A stretch of DNA of 64,000 bases, taken from contig CAIMFH010000085.1 of the NCBI GenBank assembly GCA_903840265.1, positions 1 to 64,000 on the forward strand. The letters are read 5' to 3'. Source of the DNA: an uncultured Schlesneria sp. (GTDB lineage: Bacteria > Planctomycetota > Planctomycetia > Planctomycetales > Planctomycetaceae). Below are positions 43,801-52,549 of this stretch, piece by piece; position 1 is the first letter of the stretch, and each line of letters starts with the position of its first letter. Both the position numbers and the translations under genes were made by a program. The notes under the pieces are model-generated. The model had not been told where the DNA came from. It searched no databases and was given only the letters and a program-made list of their open reading frames with translations.

Positions 43801-44933
43801 CGGGCACGGACCTGACGGCCGATCTGGTGCGGCAACTGCAATTCCTGAAGGATGAAAAGCTGCAGCAGCACCTTGGTTCCATCTGGGGAACGGTTCGTGA
43901 AACAGCCGCGGACAAACTGAAGCTGATCGAAAACTACAAGCAACTGGTCGCGAAAGGTGGCGATGCCGATTCGTCATTGGGTCGAGCCGTTTTTGCCAAG
44001 ACCTGCCAGCGGTGCCACATCCTGTACGGTATCGGCAATAAGGTCGGGCCCGATCTGACGGGATCCAATCGAGGGAACCTGGACTATCTGCTGAGCAACA
44101 TCGTCGACCCCAGTGCGGTGATGGCGAAAGAGTATCAACAGACGATCATCGTGACCGACAACGCTCGAGTGATTTCAGGCCTGGTCCGCTCGGAAGACGA
44201 CAAGTCGGTGACGATTCAAACGGCCGATTCGTTGGTCGTGATCCCGAAGGGCGAAATCGACGAACGGATCCTGAGTGACAAGTCGATGATGCCCGACGAC
44301 CAGTTGAAGCAGTTCACCGAAATGGAAGTCCGATCATTGCTGGCATATCTCGGCGGAAAGAAGCAAGTTGCGATGTTGGCGACGAAAGACAACGTCGCCA
44401 CGCTGTTCAATGGCAAGGATCTCACCGGCTGGCAGGGCGAAGCCGACCTGTGGTCCGTGGAAAACGGCGAGATCGTCGGACGAACGAAAGGGCTCGCTCA
44501 AAACGAATTCCTCGTCAGTGAACTGGCCGCAGCAGACTTCCGGTTCACCGTCGAAGTGAAGTTGATTCGCAACGAAGGTAACAGCGGCATCCAGTTCCGC
44601 AGCGCTCCCGCCGGACACGAAGTGAAGGGCTACCAGGCCGATGTCGGTGTCGGCTGGTGGGGCAAGCTGTACGAAGAACTGGGCCGCGGTCTGCTGTGGG
44701 ATCACTCGGGGGAAAGCCACGTCAAGAACGGCGAGTGGAACACCTATGAGATCGAAGCGATCGGCAGCCAGCTTCGTACGAAGATCAATGGTCAACTTTG
44801 CGTGGACCTTGACGACCCCAAGGGAGCTCGCTCGGGAGTTTTCGCCTTCCAGCTTCATTCGGGCGGTGCCACGGAAGTTCGTTTCCGCAACCTCAAGCTC
44901 GAGGTGATCGAAGGGACGGGACCGGCTAAGTAG
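40851..44933 (+). CDS. PVC-type membrane-bound dehydrogenase with HEAT, cytochrome and DUF1080 domains
   Basis: 1360 residues from the ATG at 40851, preceded by GGAGG. Signal peptide to about residue 32 (LNTLQAQ). An N-terminal beta-sandwich (residues 40-200), then a PVC-type dehydrogenase propeller (PAGFQVTVGAAEPE, VWIAEAYEYP, GLQDTHEMLN, HADH-like GGNNRSDEAGG), HEAT-like helical repeats (about 600-1010), a c-type heme motif CQRCH near residue 1052, and a C-terminal DUF1080 domain (LFNGKDLTGW, GNSGIQFRS). DUF1080 belongs to the 3-keto-disaccharide hydrolases. Together this suggests periplasmic sugar or alcohol oxidation with electron transfer through the heme. Confidence 0.9.
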   Translation: MSVRTITSRPVCGWLCALLSLLMIGLNTLQAQDKKADADEITATAADGRVLNLDFEKGTLEDWKAEGEAFAGQPIKGDTVAARRGDMRSAHKGDFWIGGYEKVSDPPIGTLTSVPFKVTQPFASFLANGGDAATTRVELVRKDTGEAFFKTSGENSEELKQVVVDLKDVAGKEILIRLVDQNRGGWGHLNFDHFRFHSTKPVVAGPTLSRIVADDYPHAGLAAEQAAKAMKVPAGFQVTVGAAEPEVKQPIAMAIDDRGRVWIAEAYEYPIKAQGKGRDRILIFEDKDGNGTLESRKVFTEGLNLVSGLEIGFGGVWVGAAPELLFIPDKDGDDVPDGEPIVLLDGWGLQDTHEMLNAFIWGPDGWLYGCHGVFTHSRVGKPGTPDAERVPLNAAIWRYHPTRHTFDIFAHGTSNPWGVDFNDRGQAFCTACVIPHLFHIIQGARYQRQAGQHFNPYTFRDIVTIADHLHYIGGNPHGGNNRSDEAGGGHAHAGAMIYLGGAWPEQYRDQIFMNNIHGQRLNVDILKPRGSGYVGSHGPDFLLTGDRASQILNLRYGPDGQAWMIDWYDMQACHTGDVKAHDRSNGRIYKISSGEPKKVTVDLKKLSDLELAELTLNTNDWYVRHSRRVLQERAATKPVDAAATTKLVEIATRHEDDTRRLRAMWALQVTGGLDTALTQKLLADPSEYVRGWMVQLSLDTGAPLADGMLNKFATMARDDKSQVVRLYFASAVQKLPLDQRWSILSSLAAHAEDAGDHNLPLMYWYAAEPLATVDAERALAFGLSSGPTIPLLREFMLRRIGSSDGPQALTALVRGLGKSKEAELQLTFLQAIRSALRGQRRVNPPADWAAVSTALASSGNEQVKLQARALGVTFGDPAAMASFRELATSKSATEGARKEAVEALIAANDKGLAPTLLTLVNDPALRTIALQGLAQYDDPKTAATLLAGYSSFTPDEKRVALGTLCSRPSYALELLGAIEKKQLPGTDLTADLVRQLQFLKDEKLQQHLGSIWGTVRETAADKLKLIENYKQLVAKGGDADSSLGRAVFAKTCQRCHILYGIGNKVGPDLTGSNRGNLDYLLSNIVDPSAVMAKEYQQTIIVTDNARVISGLVRSEDDKSVTIQTADSLVVIPKGEIDERILSDKSMMPDDQLKQFTEMEVRSLLAYLGGKKQVAMLATKDNVATLFNGKDLTGWQGEADLWSVENGEIVGRTKGLAQNEFLVSELAAADFRFTVEVKLIRNEGNSGIQFRSAPAGHEVKGYQADVGVGWWGKLYEELGRGLLWDHSGESHVKNGEWNTYEIEAIGSQLRTKINGQLCVDLDDPKGARSGVFAFQLHSGGATEVRFRNLKLEVIEGTGPAK

Positions 44934-45215
44934 TCGTCGGTCCGAGTAAATTGAATCAGGGCACGAAGGAAGAGTCGCAGAGGCGGCTCTGTCTTCGTGA
45001 ACTCTGTGTTCCGCTGGGCTGCGACGTCCAATCCTCTGAAATCTGACCGGCCGGCCAGATTCAGTGTGATATTCGTGCCCGTCCCACGCCTTTTCAGGTA
45101 TTGGACGAATGCCTTTCCAAAAAGAGGGGTATCGAGGATAGTACGTGCTTCTTAACCCATTCATTCGCCGAACGTTGCAATTCGAATTGCCCTTCCGGCC
45201 AGGAACAGTTGATCG
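44934..45215. other. Gap before the LplT-Aas fusion gene
   Basis: 282 bases. It holds an inverted GCACGAAGGAAGAG / TCTTCGTGAACTC pair (44961-45006) and a palindrome around TGACCGGCCGGCCAGA (45044-45059). No gene is supported. Confidence 0.45.
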
Positions 45216-48200
45216 ATGAGTACCTCGGATCCCATGGACGACTTGAGCGAATCGCTCGTGCTGGACAGCGCGCCAAGTCCCGCGGTGCTTCGCGAACCAC
45301 TGGGATCGCGAAGCTTCATGTGCCTGATGGCGGTGCAGTTCTTGACGGTATTAAACGATAACGCGTTTCGCTGGCTGGTCGTGCCCTTGGCCAAACACAA
45401 GCTAAGCCCCGGAGCGGCGCTGTCTCTGGGATTAGCGGGCTTCACGCTGCCATTCATTTTCCTCGCAACTCCATCCGGGTATCTGGCCGACCGGTTCTCG
45501 AAGACCACAGTGATCCGCTACTGCAAGATCGCAGAAATCATCATCATGCTGCTGGGACTGGCAGCGATCATTTCCGGACAGACATCGCTGCTGTTTTTCG
45601 TGGTGGTCCTGACAGGTGCGATGGCCGCGCTGTTTTCGCCTTCCAAGTCGGGCAGCATTCCCGAGCTGGTGGAAGAATCACAATTATCCCGAGCCAATGG
45701 TCTGATGGGGCTGATGACAGTCGTGCCGGCCGCGATTGGTTTTCTGTTGGGCAAACTACTCGCCGGACTGGCGCTGCCCGAAGGGGCCGACGATGTCACG
45801 ACGGCTTCGATTTTACCTGCCGCCGCAACGATCATGGGGATCGCTGTCGTTGGGTGGCTGGCCAGCTATGGCATCCGCTTTATGCCCGCGGCAGACACGA
45901 CTCGAAAGTTTCCTTGGAATCCGTTTGCCGAAACAGTCGCTTCACTCAAGCTGCTGGGCAGTGATCGCCCTCTGCTGCGAGCATCGCTTGGAATCGCTTT
46001 CTTCTGGATCCTGGCCTCGCTGGCTCAGATGAATGTCGACCAACTTGGCCAGCAAGAGTTGAAGATGCCCGAACTTCGCATCGGGGTCCTCGGAATGATG
46101 CTGGTCCTGGGAGTGGGTGGCGGCAGCGTGCTGGCAGGACGCTGGTCGGGCGGGCATGTGGAACTTGGCATCGTCCCACTGGGTGCAATCGGTGTGGTGA
46201 TCTGGTCGATGCTGCTTTGCTTGTCGGGCTGGTGGGGGCATACGTCGCCGGACTATGCGTTTTATGCGTCCTGCATTTCGCTGTGTTGTCTGGGTGCCAG
46301 CGCCGGTCTGTTCGATATCCCCTTGGAAGCGTACTTGCAACAACGGAGTGAACCGAGACAATTAGGTCAGGTGCTGTCGGCCACCAATTTTCTCGCATTC
46401 ACAGGCATTCTGGTGATATCGGGACTGTACTACTGGATGATCGATATACAGAAACTCTCTCCCAGCCTGGTCTTTCTACTGGCCGGACTGGGAACGATCC
46501 CGGTCGCGATCTACATCATCTTTCTGCTGCCCGGTGCGACGCTGCGATTTATCGTGTGGCTGGCCAGTCACACCGTATATCGCGTACGGATTCAAGGCCT
46601 GGAAAACATTCCCAAGACGGGTCCCGCGCTGCTGACGCCGAATCATGTGACATTCATCGACGGCATCCTGCTCATGATCAATCTGCCGCGGCCAACGCGG
46701 TTCATCGTCTACGCCGACTTCGTCAACAATCCCCGGCTGAACTGGCTGGCCCGCATGTACGAAGTGATCCCGATCAAAGCGGACGGCGGGCCAAAGTCTC
46801 TGATCCAATCCCTGAAGGTCGCTCGGGAAGCATTGAACCAAGGGAGCCTGGTCTGCATCTTCCCGGAAGGGCAATTGACTCGCACGGGTCAGATGCAGCC
46901 GTTCGCGTCAGGGATGCTCAAGATTCTGCAGGGGACGGGGGCTCCGGTGATTCCGGTCTGCCTGCACGGATTGTGGGGCAGCATCTTCAGTTTCCGTGGG
47001 GGCAAATTCTTCTGGAAATGGCCTCGTCAGTGGCCCTATCCCGTGTCGATCATGTTTGGAAAACCGATTTACGAGCCCAAAGACGTTCATCAAATTCGAT
47101 TCGCCGTTCAGGAACTGGGAGCAACCGCGATGGAGTCCAAGTCAGCCGAATTGATTCCTGCGCGATTGTTCATTCGCTCCTGCAAGAAGACATCCAAACG
47201 TCCTCGTATGGCCGATTCGACCGGAATGGAACTGACGGGTGGCAAACTGCTGGCCGCGGCACTCGCGTTTCGTCGAGTTCTGCTGCGAGACATCTTGAGT
47301 GCCGACGAAAAGCATGTCGGGATTCTGCTGCCACCAACCGTGGGCTGTGGACTGGCGAATCTGGCTCTCACGCTGGGACGACGCGTCACCGTGAACCTGA
47401 ACTACACGATGTCCGAGAAGGACGTGAACTACGTCATTCGTGATGCCGGCGTGAAACACGTCATCACCAGCAAGAAGTTCATCGAGAAAAAGCCGTTCAA
47501 CCTGGATGTCCCCTTTGTCTTTCTGGAAGACCTGAAAGAACAAGTTCGCGGTCTCGATCGATTGCTGTCGGGACTGGGTGCGTTTGTCTTGCCCGCTTGG
47601 ATACTGGATCGCTGCCTCGGGCTGCATCGCGTGAAGCCCGATGACCCGATCACCGCGATCTACACGTCCGGATCCACCGGCGAGCCGAAAGGGGTATTGC
47701 TGTCGCAGCATAATATCTCGGCAACGATCGACGCGGCGAACCAGGTGTTTCAGGTCGAAGATTCCGACGTCGTGCTGGGCGTCGTGCCGATCTTCCACTC
47801 GCTGGGTTATCTCGCCGCACTCTGGCTACCGATGTGCCTGACGCCGAAGGTGGTCTATCACGTCAATCCGCTGGATGCGAAAGAGATCGGTAAGCTCGCT
47901 CAACAGCACGGGGTCTCGATCCTGTTCGGCACACCGACGTTCCTGCGCGGGTACTTGAAGCGATGTGAGAAAGAGCAGTTTCACAAGCTCGATCTGGCCG
48001 TTGTCGGAGCGGAAAAGCTGCCGCTCGAACTGGCCGAGCAATTCCGCAATAAGTTTGGCGTGCTTCCGTCGGAAGGCTATGGAGCAACCGAAACGTCGGG
48101 ACCGGCGGCCGTGAATATTCCCGATCACCGCAGTGACGCGGTTCTGCAAAAGGGAACAAAGCTGGGAACGGTTGGCCGTCCGCTGCCGGGTGTGGTGATT

Positions 48201-48752
48201 CGTGCCGTCAACCCGGCGACTCGCGAACCGCTCAGTGTGAACCAGGAAGGGCTGCTGCTCATCAAGGGCCCCAACGTGATGCTGGGTTACTGGAATCGTC
48301 CCGAAAAAACGGCCGCTGTGATCAAAGATGGGTGGTACGACACGGGTGACATGGGAATGGTCGACGACGAGGGGTTCGTCCATATCACCGGTCGAATCAG
48401 TCGGTTCTCGAAGATTGCGGGCGAAATGATCCCGCATCTCAGAGTCGAAGAGTGCCTGTCCAAGATCTGCGAAGATCCGACAAACGCCGATGCCGGAATC
48501 CAGATTGCCGTGACATCAGTCCCAGATGAAAAGAGGGGTGAACGGCTCATCATTCTGCATAAGCGACTGCACAAATCGGTGCCGACGATTATCGATGAGC
48601 TGTCCAAAGAAGGCTTGCCGAACTTGTGGATCCCCTCGAATGATGCGTTCATCGAAGTCGAAGAGATCCCGCTGCTTGGCACTGGCAAACTGGACTTGCG
48701 CGGGATGAAGCAAATGGCTTTGGACAAGACGGCACCGGCGCCGACGGTGTAG
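45216..48752 (+). CDS. LplT-PlsC-Aas fusion: lysophospholipid transporter / acyltransferase / acyl-ACP synthetase
   Basis: 1178 residues. Residues 30-440 are an MFS transporter like LplT (QFLTVLNDNAFRWLVVPLAKH). Residues 450-640 are a PlsC-type acyltransferase with HX4D in NHVTFID (about 475) and FPEGQLTR. Residues 660-1170 are an AMP-binding acyl-ACP synthetase (YTSGSTGEPKG, GYGATETSG, YDTGDMG). In E. coli, LplT and Aas are two proteins that recycle lysophosphatidylethanolamine at the inner membrane; here one chain does import, activation and re-acylation. AGGAAC precedes the ATG. Confidence 0.93.
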   Translation: MSTSDPMDDLSESLVLDSAPSPAVLREPLGSRSFMCLMAVQFLTVLNDNAFRWLVVPLAKHKLSPGAALSLGLAGFTLPFIFLATPSGYLADRFSKTTVIRYCKIAEIIIMLLGLAAIISGQTSLLFFVVVLTGAMAALFSPSKSGSIPELVEESQLSRANGLMGLMTVVPAAIGFLLGKLLAGLALPEGADDVTTASILPAAATIMGIAVVGWLASYGIRFMPAADTTRKFPWNPFAETVASLKLLGSDRPLLRASLGIAFFWILASLAQMNVDQLGQQELKMPELRIGVLGMMLVLGVGGGSVLAGRWSGGHVELGIVPLGAIGVVIWSMLLCLSGWWGHTSPDYAFYASCISLCCLGASAGLFDIPLEAYLQQRSEPRQLGQVLSATNFLAFTGILVISGLYYWMIDIQKLSPSLVFLLAGLGTIPVAIYIIFLLPGATLRFIVWLASHTVYRVRIQGLENIPKTGPALLTPNHVTFIDGILLMINLPRPTRFIVYADFVNNPRLNWLARMYEVIPIKADGGPKSLIQSLKVAREALNQGSLVCIFPEGQLTRTGQMQPFASGMLKILQGTGAPVIPVCLHGLWGSIFSFRGGKFFWKWPRQWPYPVSIMFGKPIYEPKDVHQIRFAVQELGATAMESKSAELIPARLFIRSCKKTSKRPRMADSTGMELTGGKLLAAALAFRRVLLRDILSADEKHVGILLPPTVGCGLANLALTLGRRVTVNLNYTMSEKDVNYVIRDAGVKHVITSKKFIEKKPFNLDVPFVFLEDLKEQVRGLDRLLSGLGAFVLPAWILDRCLGLHRVKPDDPITAIYTSGSTGEPKGVLLSQHNISATIDAANQVFQVEDSDVVLGVVPIFHSLGYLAALWLPMCLTPKVVYHVNPLDAKEIGKLAQQHGVSILFGTPTFLRGYLKRCEKEQFHKLDLAVVGAEKLPLELAEQFRNKFGVLPSEGYGATETSGPAAVNIPDHRSDAVLQKGTKLGTVGRPLPGVVIRAVNPATREPLSVNQEGLLLIKGPNVMLGYWNRPEKTAAVIKDGWYDTGDMGMVDDEGFVHITGRISRFSKIAGEMIPHLRVEECLSKICEDPTNADAGIQIAVTSVPDEKRGERLIILHKRLHKSVPTIIDELSKEGLPNLWIPSNDAFIEVEEIPLLGTGKLDLRGMKQMALDKTAPAPTV

Positions 48753-48786
48753 AGCGATAGATCGGCACCCGACCGATGCGAGTGGG

Positions 48787-49425
48787 CTACGGATTTAGTC
48801 TTTGCCAGATCCATTTGTCATCGGGCTGTCGGTTGTAGACGAATCGATCGTGCAGCCGACCGGGCGCGCCTTGCCAGAATTCGATTCGATTCGGGATGAC
48901 GCGATAGCCACCCCACTGTGGCGGTCGAGGGACTGGGCCTCCTGCAAACTTGGCTCGGAACTCTTCCACTCGTTGTGCGAGAGCCTCCGCGGATTCCAGG
49001 GGTTGACTCTGGTGCGATGCCCAGGCTCCTAGCTGACTCTGCAGCGGTCGGTCGGCGAAGTACTCATCCGATTCAGCGGCGGATGTTTGTTCGACTCGGC
49101 CTTCGATACAAACTTGACGCTCCAACTCGCGCCAATGAATCACGAGTGCCGCGCGTGCGTTTTTTGCTAGCTGAGTCCCCTTGCGACTCTCATAGTTGGT
49201 GTAGAACACGAACCCGCGTTCATCGAACCCGCGCAGAAACAGCGTTCGCGCCGAGGGGACCCCATCGGTCGTTGCCGTTGCCAGGGTTATCGTTTCCCAA
49301 TCGACGATCTTCGCAGCGATCGCATCGTCGACCCAATGTTGGAATTGCACAAACGGATTGGCAACCAGTTCATCCTCATGCAACCGGGATCGAGTAAAAT
49401 CACGATGAACAACAGGCAAAGTCAT
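48787..49425 (-). CDS. pdxH: Pyridoxamine 5'-phosphate oxidase
   Basis: 212 residues, near the usual 218. FMN- and substrate-binding motifs are present: ATTDGVPSARTLFLRGFDERGFVFYTNYESRK (about 50-80), ERQVCIEGRVEQ, SQLGAWASHQSQ, and the C-terminal block WGGYRVIPNRIEFWQG, HDRFVY, WIWQRLNP. It makes pyridoxal 5'-phosphate in the vitamin B6 salvage pathway, using FMN and oxygen. It ends 35 bases after the convergent LplT-Aas gene. Confidence 0.96.
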   Translation of the reverse strand: MTLPVVHRDFTRSRLHEDELVANPFVQFQHWVDDAIAAKIVDWETITLATATTDGVPSARTLFLRGFDERGFVFYTNYESRKGTQLAKNARAALVIHWRELERQVCIEGRVEQTSAAESDEYFADRPLQSQLGAWASHQSQPLESAEALAQRVEEFRAKFAGGPVPRPPQWGGYRVIPNRIEFWQGAPGRLHDRFVYNRQPDDKWIWQRLNP

Positions 49426-49558
49426 CCGAGCAAATCCTGCGTAGAGTGATGGAACAGCACCAATGGGCCAACTGTTTCTCTAAGGATAACGTGCTGGAAA
49501 CCCGATTGGCGAGCCTGGCACGAGACAACTGAATTCGATGCGAGATCAGGAACAACTC

Positions 49559-49834
49559 ATGAGCGACCTGAAAGATCCAAGGCTGATCTATCTTAAGGGC
49601 TTCCTGTTCCTGCTGGGCAGCATCATGGCGTCGGGGACGCTACTACTGGAGAACTTGAGCGTTCGGAACGCGATTTTGCTGGCGATCGCGATCTGGTGTT
49701 CGGCTCGTTTCTACTATTTCATGTTCTACGTGATCGAACATTATGTCGATGGCCAATACCGCTTCGCGGGGCTCTGGTCGTTCATCGTCTATCTGTTCCG
49801 CTCACGGGCATCGCGCGATCGAGATGCATCCTAG
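49559..49834 (+). CDS. Small membrane protein, unknown
   Basis: 91 residues from the ATG at 49559 (a longer frame starts at 49538). Three hydrophobic segments: YLKGFLFLLGSIMASGTLLL, NAILLAIAIWCSARFYYFMFYV and FAGLWSFIVYLF, with a basic tail RSRASRDRD. No family is recognised. It lies 15 bases before the stop of the convergent glycosyltransferase gene. Confidence 0.6.
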   Translation: MSDLKDPRLIYLKGFLFLLGSIMASGTLLLENLSVRNAILLAIAIWCSARFYYFMFYVIEHYVDGQYRFAGLWSFIVYLFRSRASRDRDAS

Positions 49835-49849
49835 ACGGAACGGATTCTT

Positions 49850-52399
49850 TCAAAACTTGGCAACACGTAAGGCGCCTTCAGCGGCGGCTTGGCCTTGTCG
49901 CAAAGCCTTATCGTGCGGCCAAACTTGCTGAGCAGTCTTGAAGAGCGGGAGGGCTTCTTCGGGGCGGGCAAATCTCAGGTAGAGTTCCGCCAGCGGCGAC
50001 AGGATCTCGGGGCGATCGCCGAATCGCTGTCGAGCCGATTCGAGAGTTGCCAGTGCGCGACCGCTCCAACCTTGCTCGTCGTAGAGTTTCGCGAGTCGTA
50101 CATGTGACGCAAAGATGTTGGGATCGATCGTTTCGCCTGAAGCAGAAGGATCGGTGACCGTCGAGGCGGACGCCGACAGGGCTGACTCCAGACTGAGCAA
50201 TGCTCTTTTCTCTTTCGCTTTTTCAGAACCGGCGAGTTCGGCTTTTTGATAGCTGGTTTCGGCTTGGTCACGTTCGCCGTAGATGTGATGCAGGTATCCT
50301 CGCCAATAGTTCAGTTCGGCGTGATCGGGATCACGAGGCAGGATACGATCGAGTTCACGTTCGGCAGCGGCAAAGTTGAGTGCCCCGACAAGTCCCGTGA
50401 TGCGACGCAGTGATCGTTCGACGAGTTTCTCGATCGATTCGTCGGCTGGTTCGGCGAGTCGCTCGCGGGCTCGGTTGGCACCTTCAATCAACGATGCGGC
50501 GACTGGTTCTGCATTCGGAAGACCGCTAGCCAATTCGAGATACTTGCCGGCCTGTTCATAGTGATGCTCGGTCAAGTAGAGCCATCCCAAAGTCGAACAA
50601 ATGCGGACCGTCACCATTCCACGTTCGATCAGGCTTTCGAGCACCGCCAATGCCTCTTTGTTCTGCCCTTGCTCCTGCAAGAGATCAGCCTTGCGAGCCA
50701 GCAGGTCCGATCGATCAGGATGGCGAGCCAGAACTTCGTCGAGTGCCGTTCGCTGAGCTTGAATCCATTCCGCATAACCGGTTCGCGAGATCTCACCACC
50801 ACGATTGGGACTGACCTCCAAGATCGTCACGTCGCGATTCTGATGGACCACTGACAGCTTGCAGGCGGGATCGGCAAACACCTGTTGCCAGCCGAAGCCC
50901 AGTCCAAACTGAGCCGTCGTGATTACCAGGTATCGAGCAGGAAAGCTGGAGATCTGTTGCCGCACCTTGTCCGGCGACAATGATTCGAACTGCACACGTC
51001 GTTGGTAGCGATGTGCCGTTTCTCCAGCAGCGGCCTGCCATGTCAGGATGCGAGCATGCGGTGCAGTGTTTTCGCGGATCCAGTCGCCAGCCGCACGCCA
51101 ATCGCTGAAGTAAAACCCTGGGGCCTCCTGCTGATAGAAGGCGTCGCGATTGGCGAGAAAACGTTGATTTGTCGAGATCAATGCGGCATCGCCCAGTGAT
51201 TGCCAGAGACAGAGACAGAGAAGACACATGACGACTAAAGGCTGAACGAAAGCGCGGACTTGGCTGGGGAACAATCGAGCAAGCGCGGTGCAACCAACAG
51301 GGAAGTAGGCCCAGATCAAGGGGACCATTGGCCAGAGAAAGCGTTCGTGTCGCCACGGCCAGATTGCCAGACAACCTGTATAGAGGACGAGATAGACCAG
51401 GCCAACCCAACCGACCCGTGATCGTTGTTGCCACAGTCCGATGACAGCGATCACGGCCATCAGCAGACTGGCAGTGGCAGCGAAAAAGCCAAACCCATGC
51501 AGCGTTGGCAAAGTTCCCACGACCATCGGGGCATAGAATGGTTGCTCGCTGGTTAAGCCTGGCAGCAGCACTCCGGGAAAGGCGGATGCGTAAAAGGCCA
51601 ATGTCTGCAGTGATTCGGCAATGACATGGAGCAACCCGTGCTCTTGAATCGATTGAACCAGCGAGCCGGCGTAGTTACTGCCGCCTGCAATTCGGCTGCG
51701 CCAGGCCAGCCAACCCAATCCGGCGATCGCCAGCGCCACAGCGGGAAGGAATGCCCAGCGCCGGAGTTTCGAGAGACTCCACAGCCCAGCCGCCACGACG
51801 AGGGCGATCCCCACCGTGCGAATGATCGGTGTAAAGGCCAGCGCCGCAAACGCCATCAGATAGTAGAGCCATCGCGAACCACTCTTTGACTGATCCCAGC
51901 GTTCCAAGCCATATAAGACGAGCAAGATTCCAAGGGCGTAGGGGACTTCGGACAAGACTTCGGTCGAGAGCGACAGCAAGAGCGGGCTGGTGCCGGTCAA
52001 GGCGACCATCATCGGCCCACTCCATCCACCGCGCGTCGACGAGGCGATGGCATGGACTGCCAGCAAGAGCAGGGCCGCCAAGCCGAGAACCATACATTTC
52101 GCGGCGACCACATCGTACGGACGGAACCACAGCACGGGGACGAGCAGCGCGGGAAGTCCCGGCGGTCGCCAGGTGTAAAGCGGAGCCCCCGGCGTATCGA
52201 TCGCTCGGTACTGTCCGGAATCCGCCAACGATTGAGCATAGATCAAATAGCGAGGGCTATCCGGATTAAGCAGATCGCAATCATTCAGCCGTGACCAGCC
52301 TGCTGCGATGAATACTAATACCAACACGAAGGTGGTCGCATGTTGCCAAAAGGAAACATGCCGTTCCGCCGCATCCGAGTCGATGAATTGATCCGTCAT
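49850..52399 (-). CDS. GT-C-type membrane glycosyltransferase with C-terminal TPRs
   Basis: 849 residues from the ATG at 52399. The N-terminal half has ten or more membrane helices with the early aspartate motif LLNPDSPRYLIYAQSL in the first loop, as in GT-C enzymes (GT39/ArnT-like). The second half (about 500-849) is soluble with TPR-type helical repeats (RSDLLARKADLLQEQGQNKEAL, DHAELNYWRGYLHHIYGERD). Such proteins move sugars from polyprenyl phosphate donors onto proteins or lipids. The acceptor is unknown. Confidence 0.82.
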   Translation of the reverse strand: MTDQFIDSDAAERHVSFWQHATTFVLVLVFIAAGWSRLNDCDLLNPDSPRYLIYAQSLADSGQYRAIDTPGAPLYTWRPPGLPALLVPVLWFRPYDVVAAKCMVLGLAALLLLAVHAIASSTRGGWSGPMMVALTGTSPLLLSLSTEVLSEVPYALGILLVLYGLERWDQSKSGSRWLYYLMAFAALAFTPIIRTVGIALVVAAGLWSLSKLRRWAFLPAVALAIAGLGWLAWRSRIAGGSNYAGSLVQSIQEHGLLHVIAESLQTLAFYASAFPGVLLPGLTSEQPFYAPMVVGTLPTLHGFGFFAATASLLMAVIAVIGLWQQRSRVGWVGLVYLVLYTGCLAIWPWRHERFLWPMVPLIWAYFPVGCTALARLFPSQVRAFVQPLVVMCLLCLCLWQSLGDAALISTNQRFLANRDAFYQQEAPGFYFSDWRAAGDWIRENTAPHARILTWQAAAGETAHRYQRRVQFESLSPDKVRQQISSFPARYLVITTAQFGLGFGWQQVFADPACKLSVVHQNRDVTILEVSPNRGGEISRTGYAEWIQAQRTALDEVLARHPDRSDLLARKADLLQEQGQNKEALAVLESLIERGMVTVRICSTLGWLYLTEHHYEQAGKYLELASGLPNAEPVAASLIEGANRARERLAEPADESIEKLVERSLRRITGLVGALNFAAAERELDRILPRDPDHAELNYWRGYLHHIYGERDQAETSYQKAELAGSEKAKEKRALLSLESALSASASTVTDPSASGETIDPNIFASHVRLAKLYDEQGWSGRALATLESARQRFGDRPEILSPLAELYLRFARPEEALPLFKTAQQVWPHDKALRQGQAAAEGALRVAKF

Positions 52400-52549
52400 C
52401 TGTGAATGCCGTCTAGAAACTCGCAAATGCCAAGCACAATCAGTCCCGAGTGTGCTCGGTATGCGAGCTCAGACTGGACCGGACCGTATACGAGATAGCA
52501 AGAGGCGTTCCGAGAGACTTTCACAGTGAGGAATTGACGATTTCGCGAA

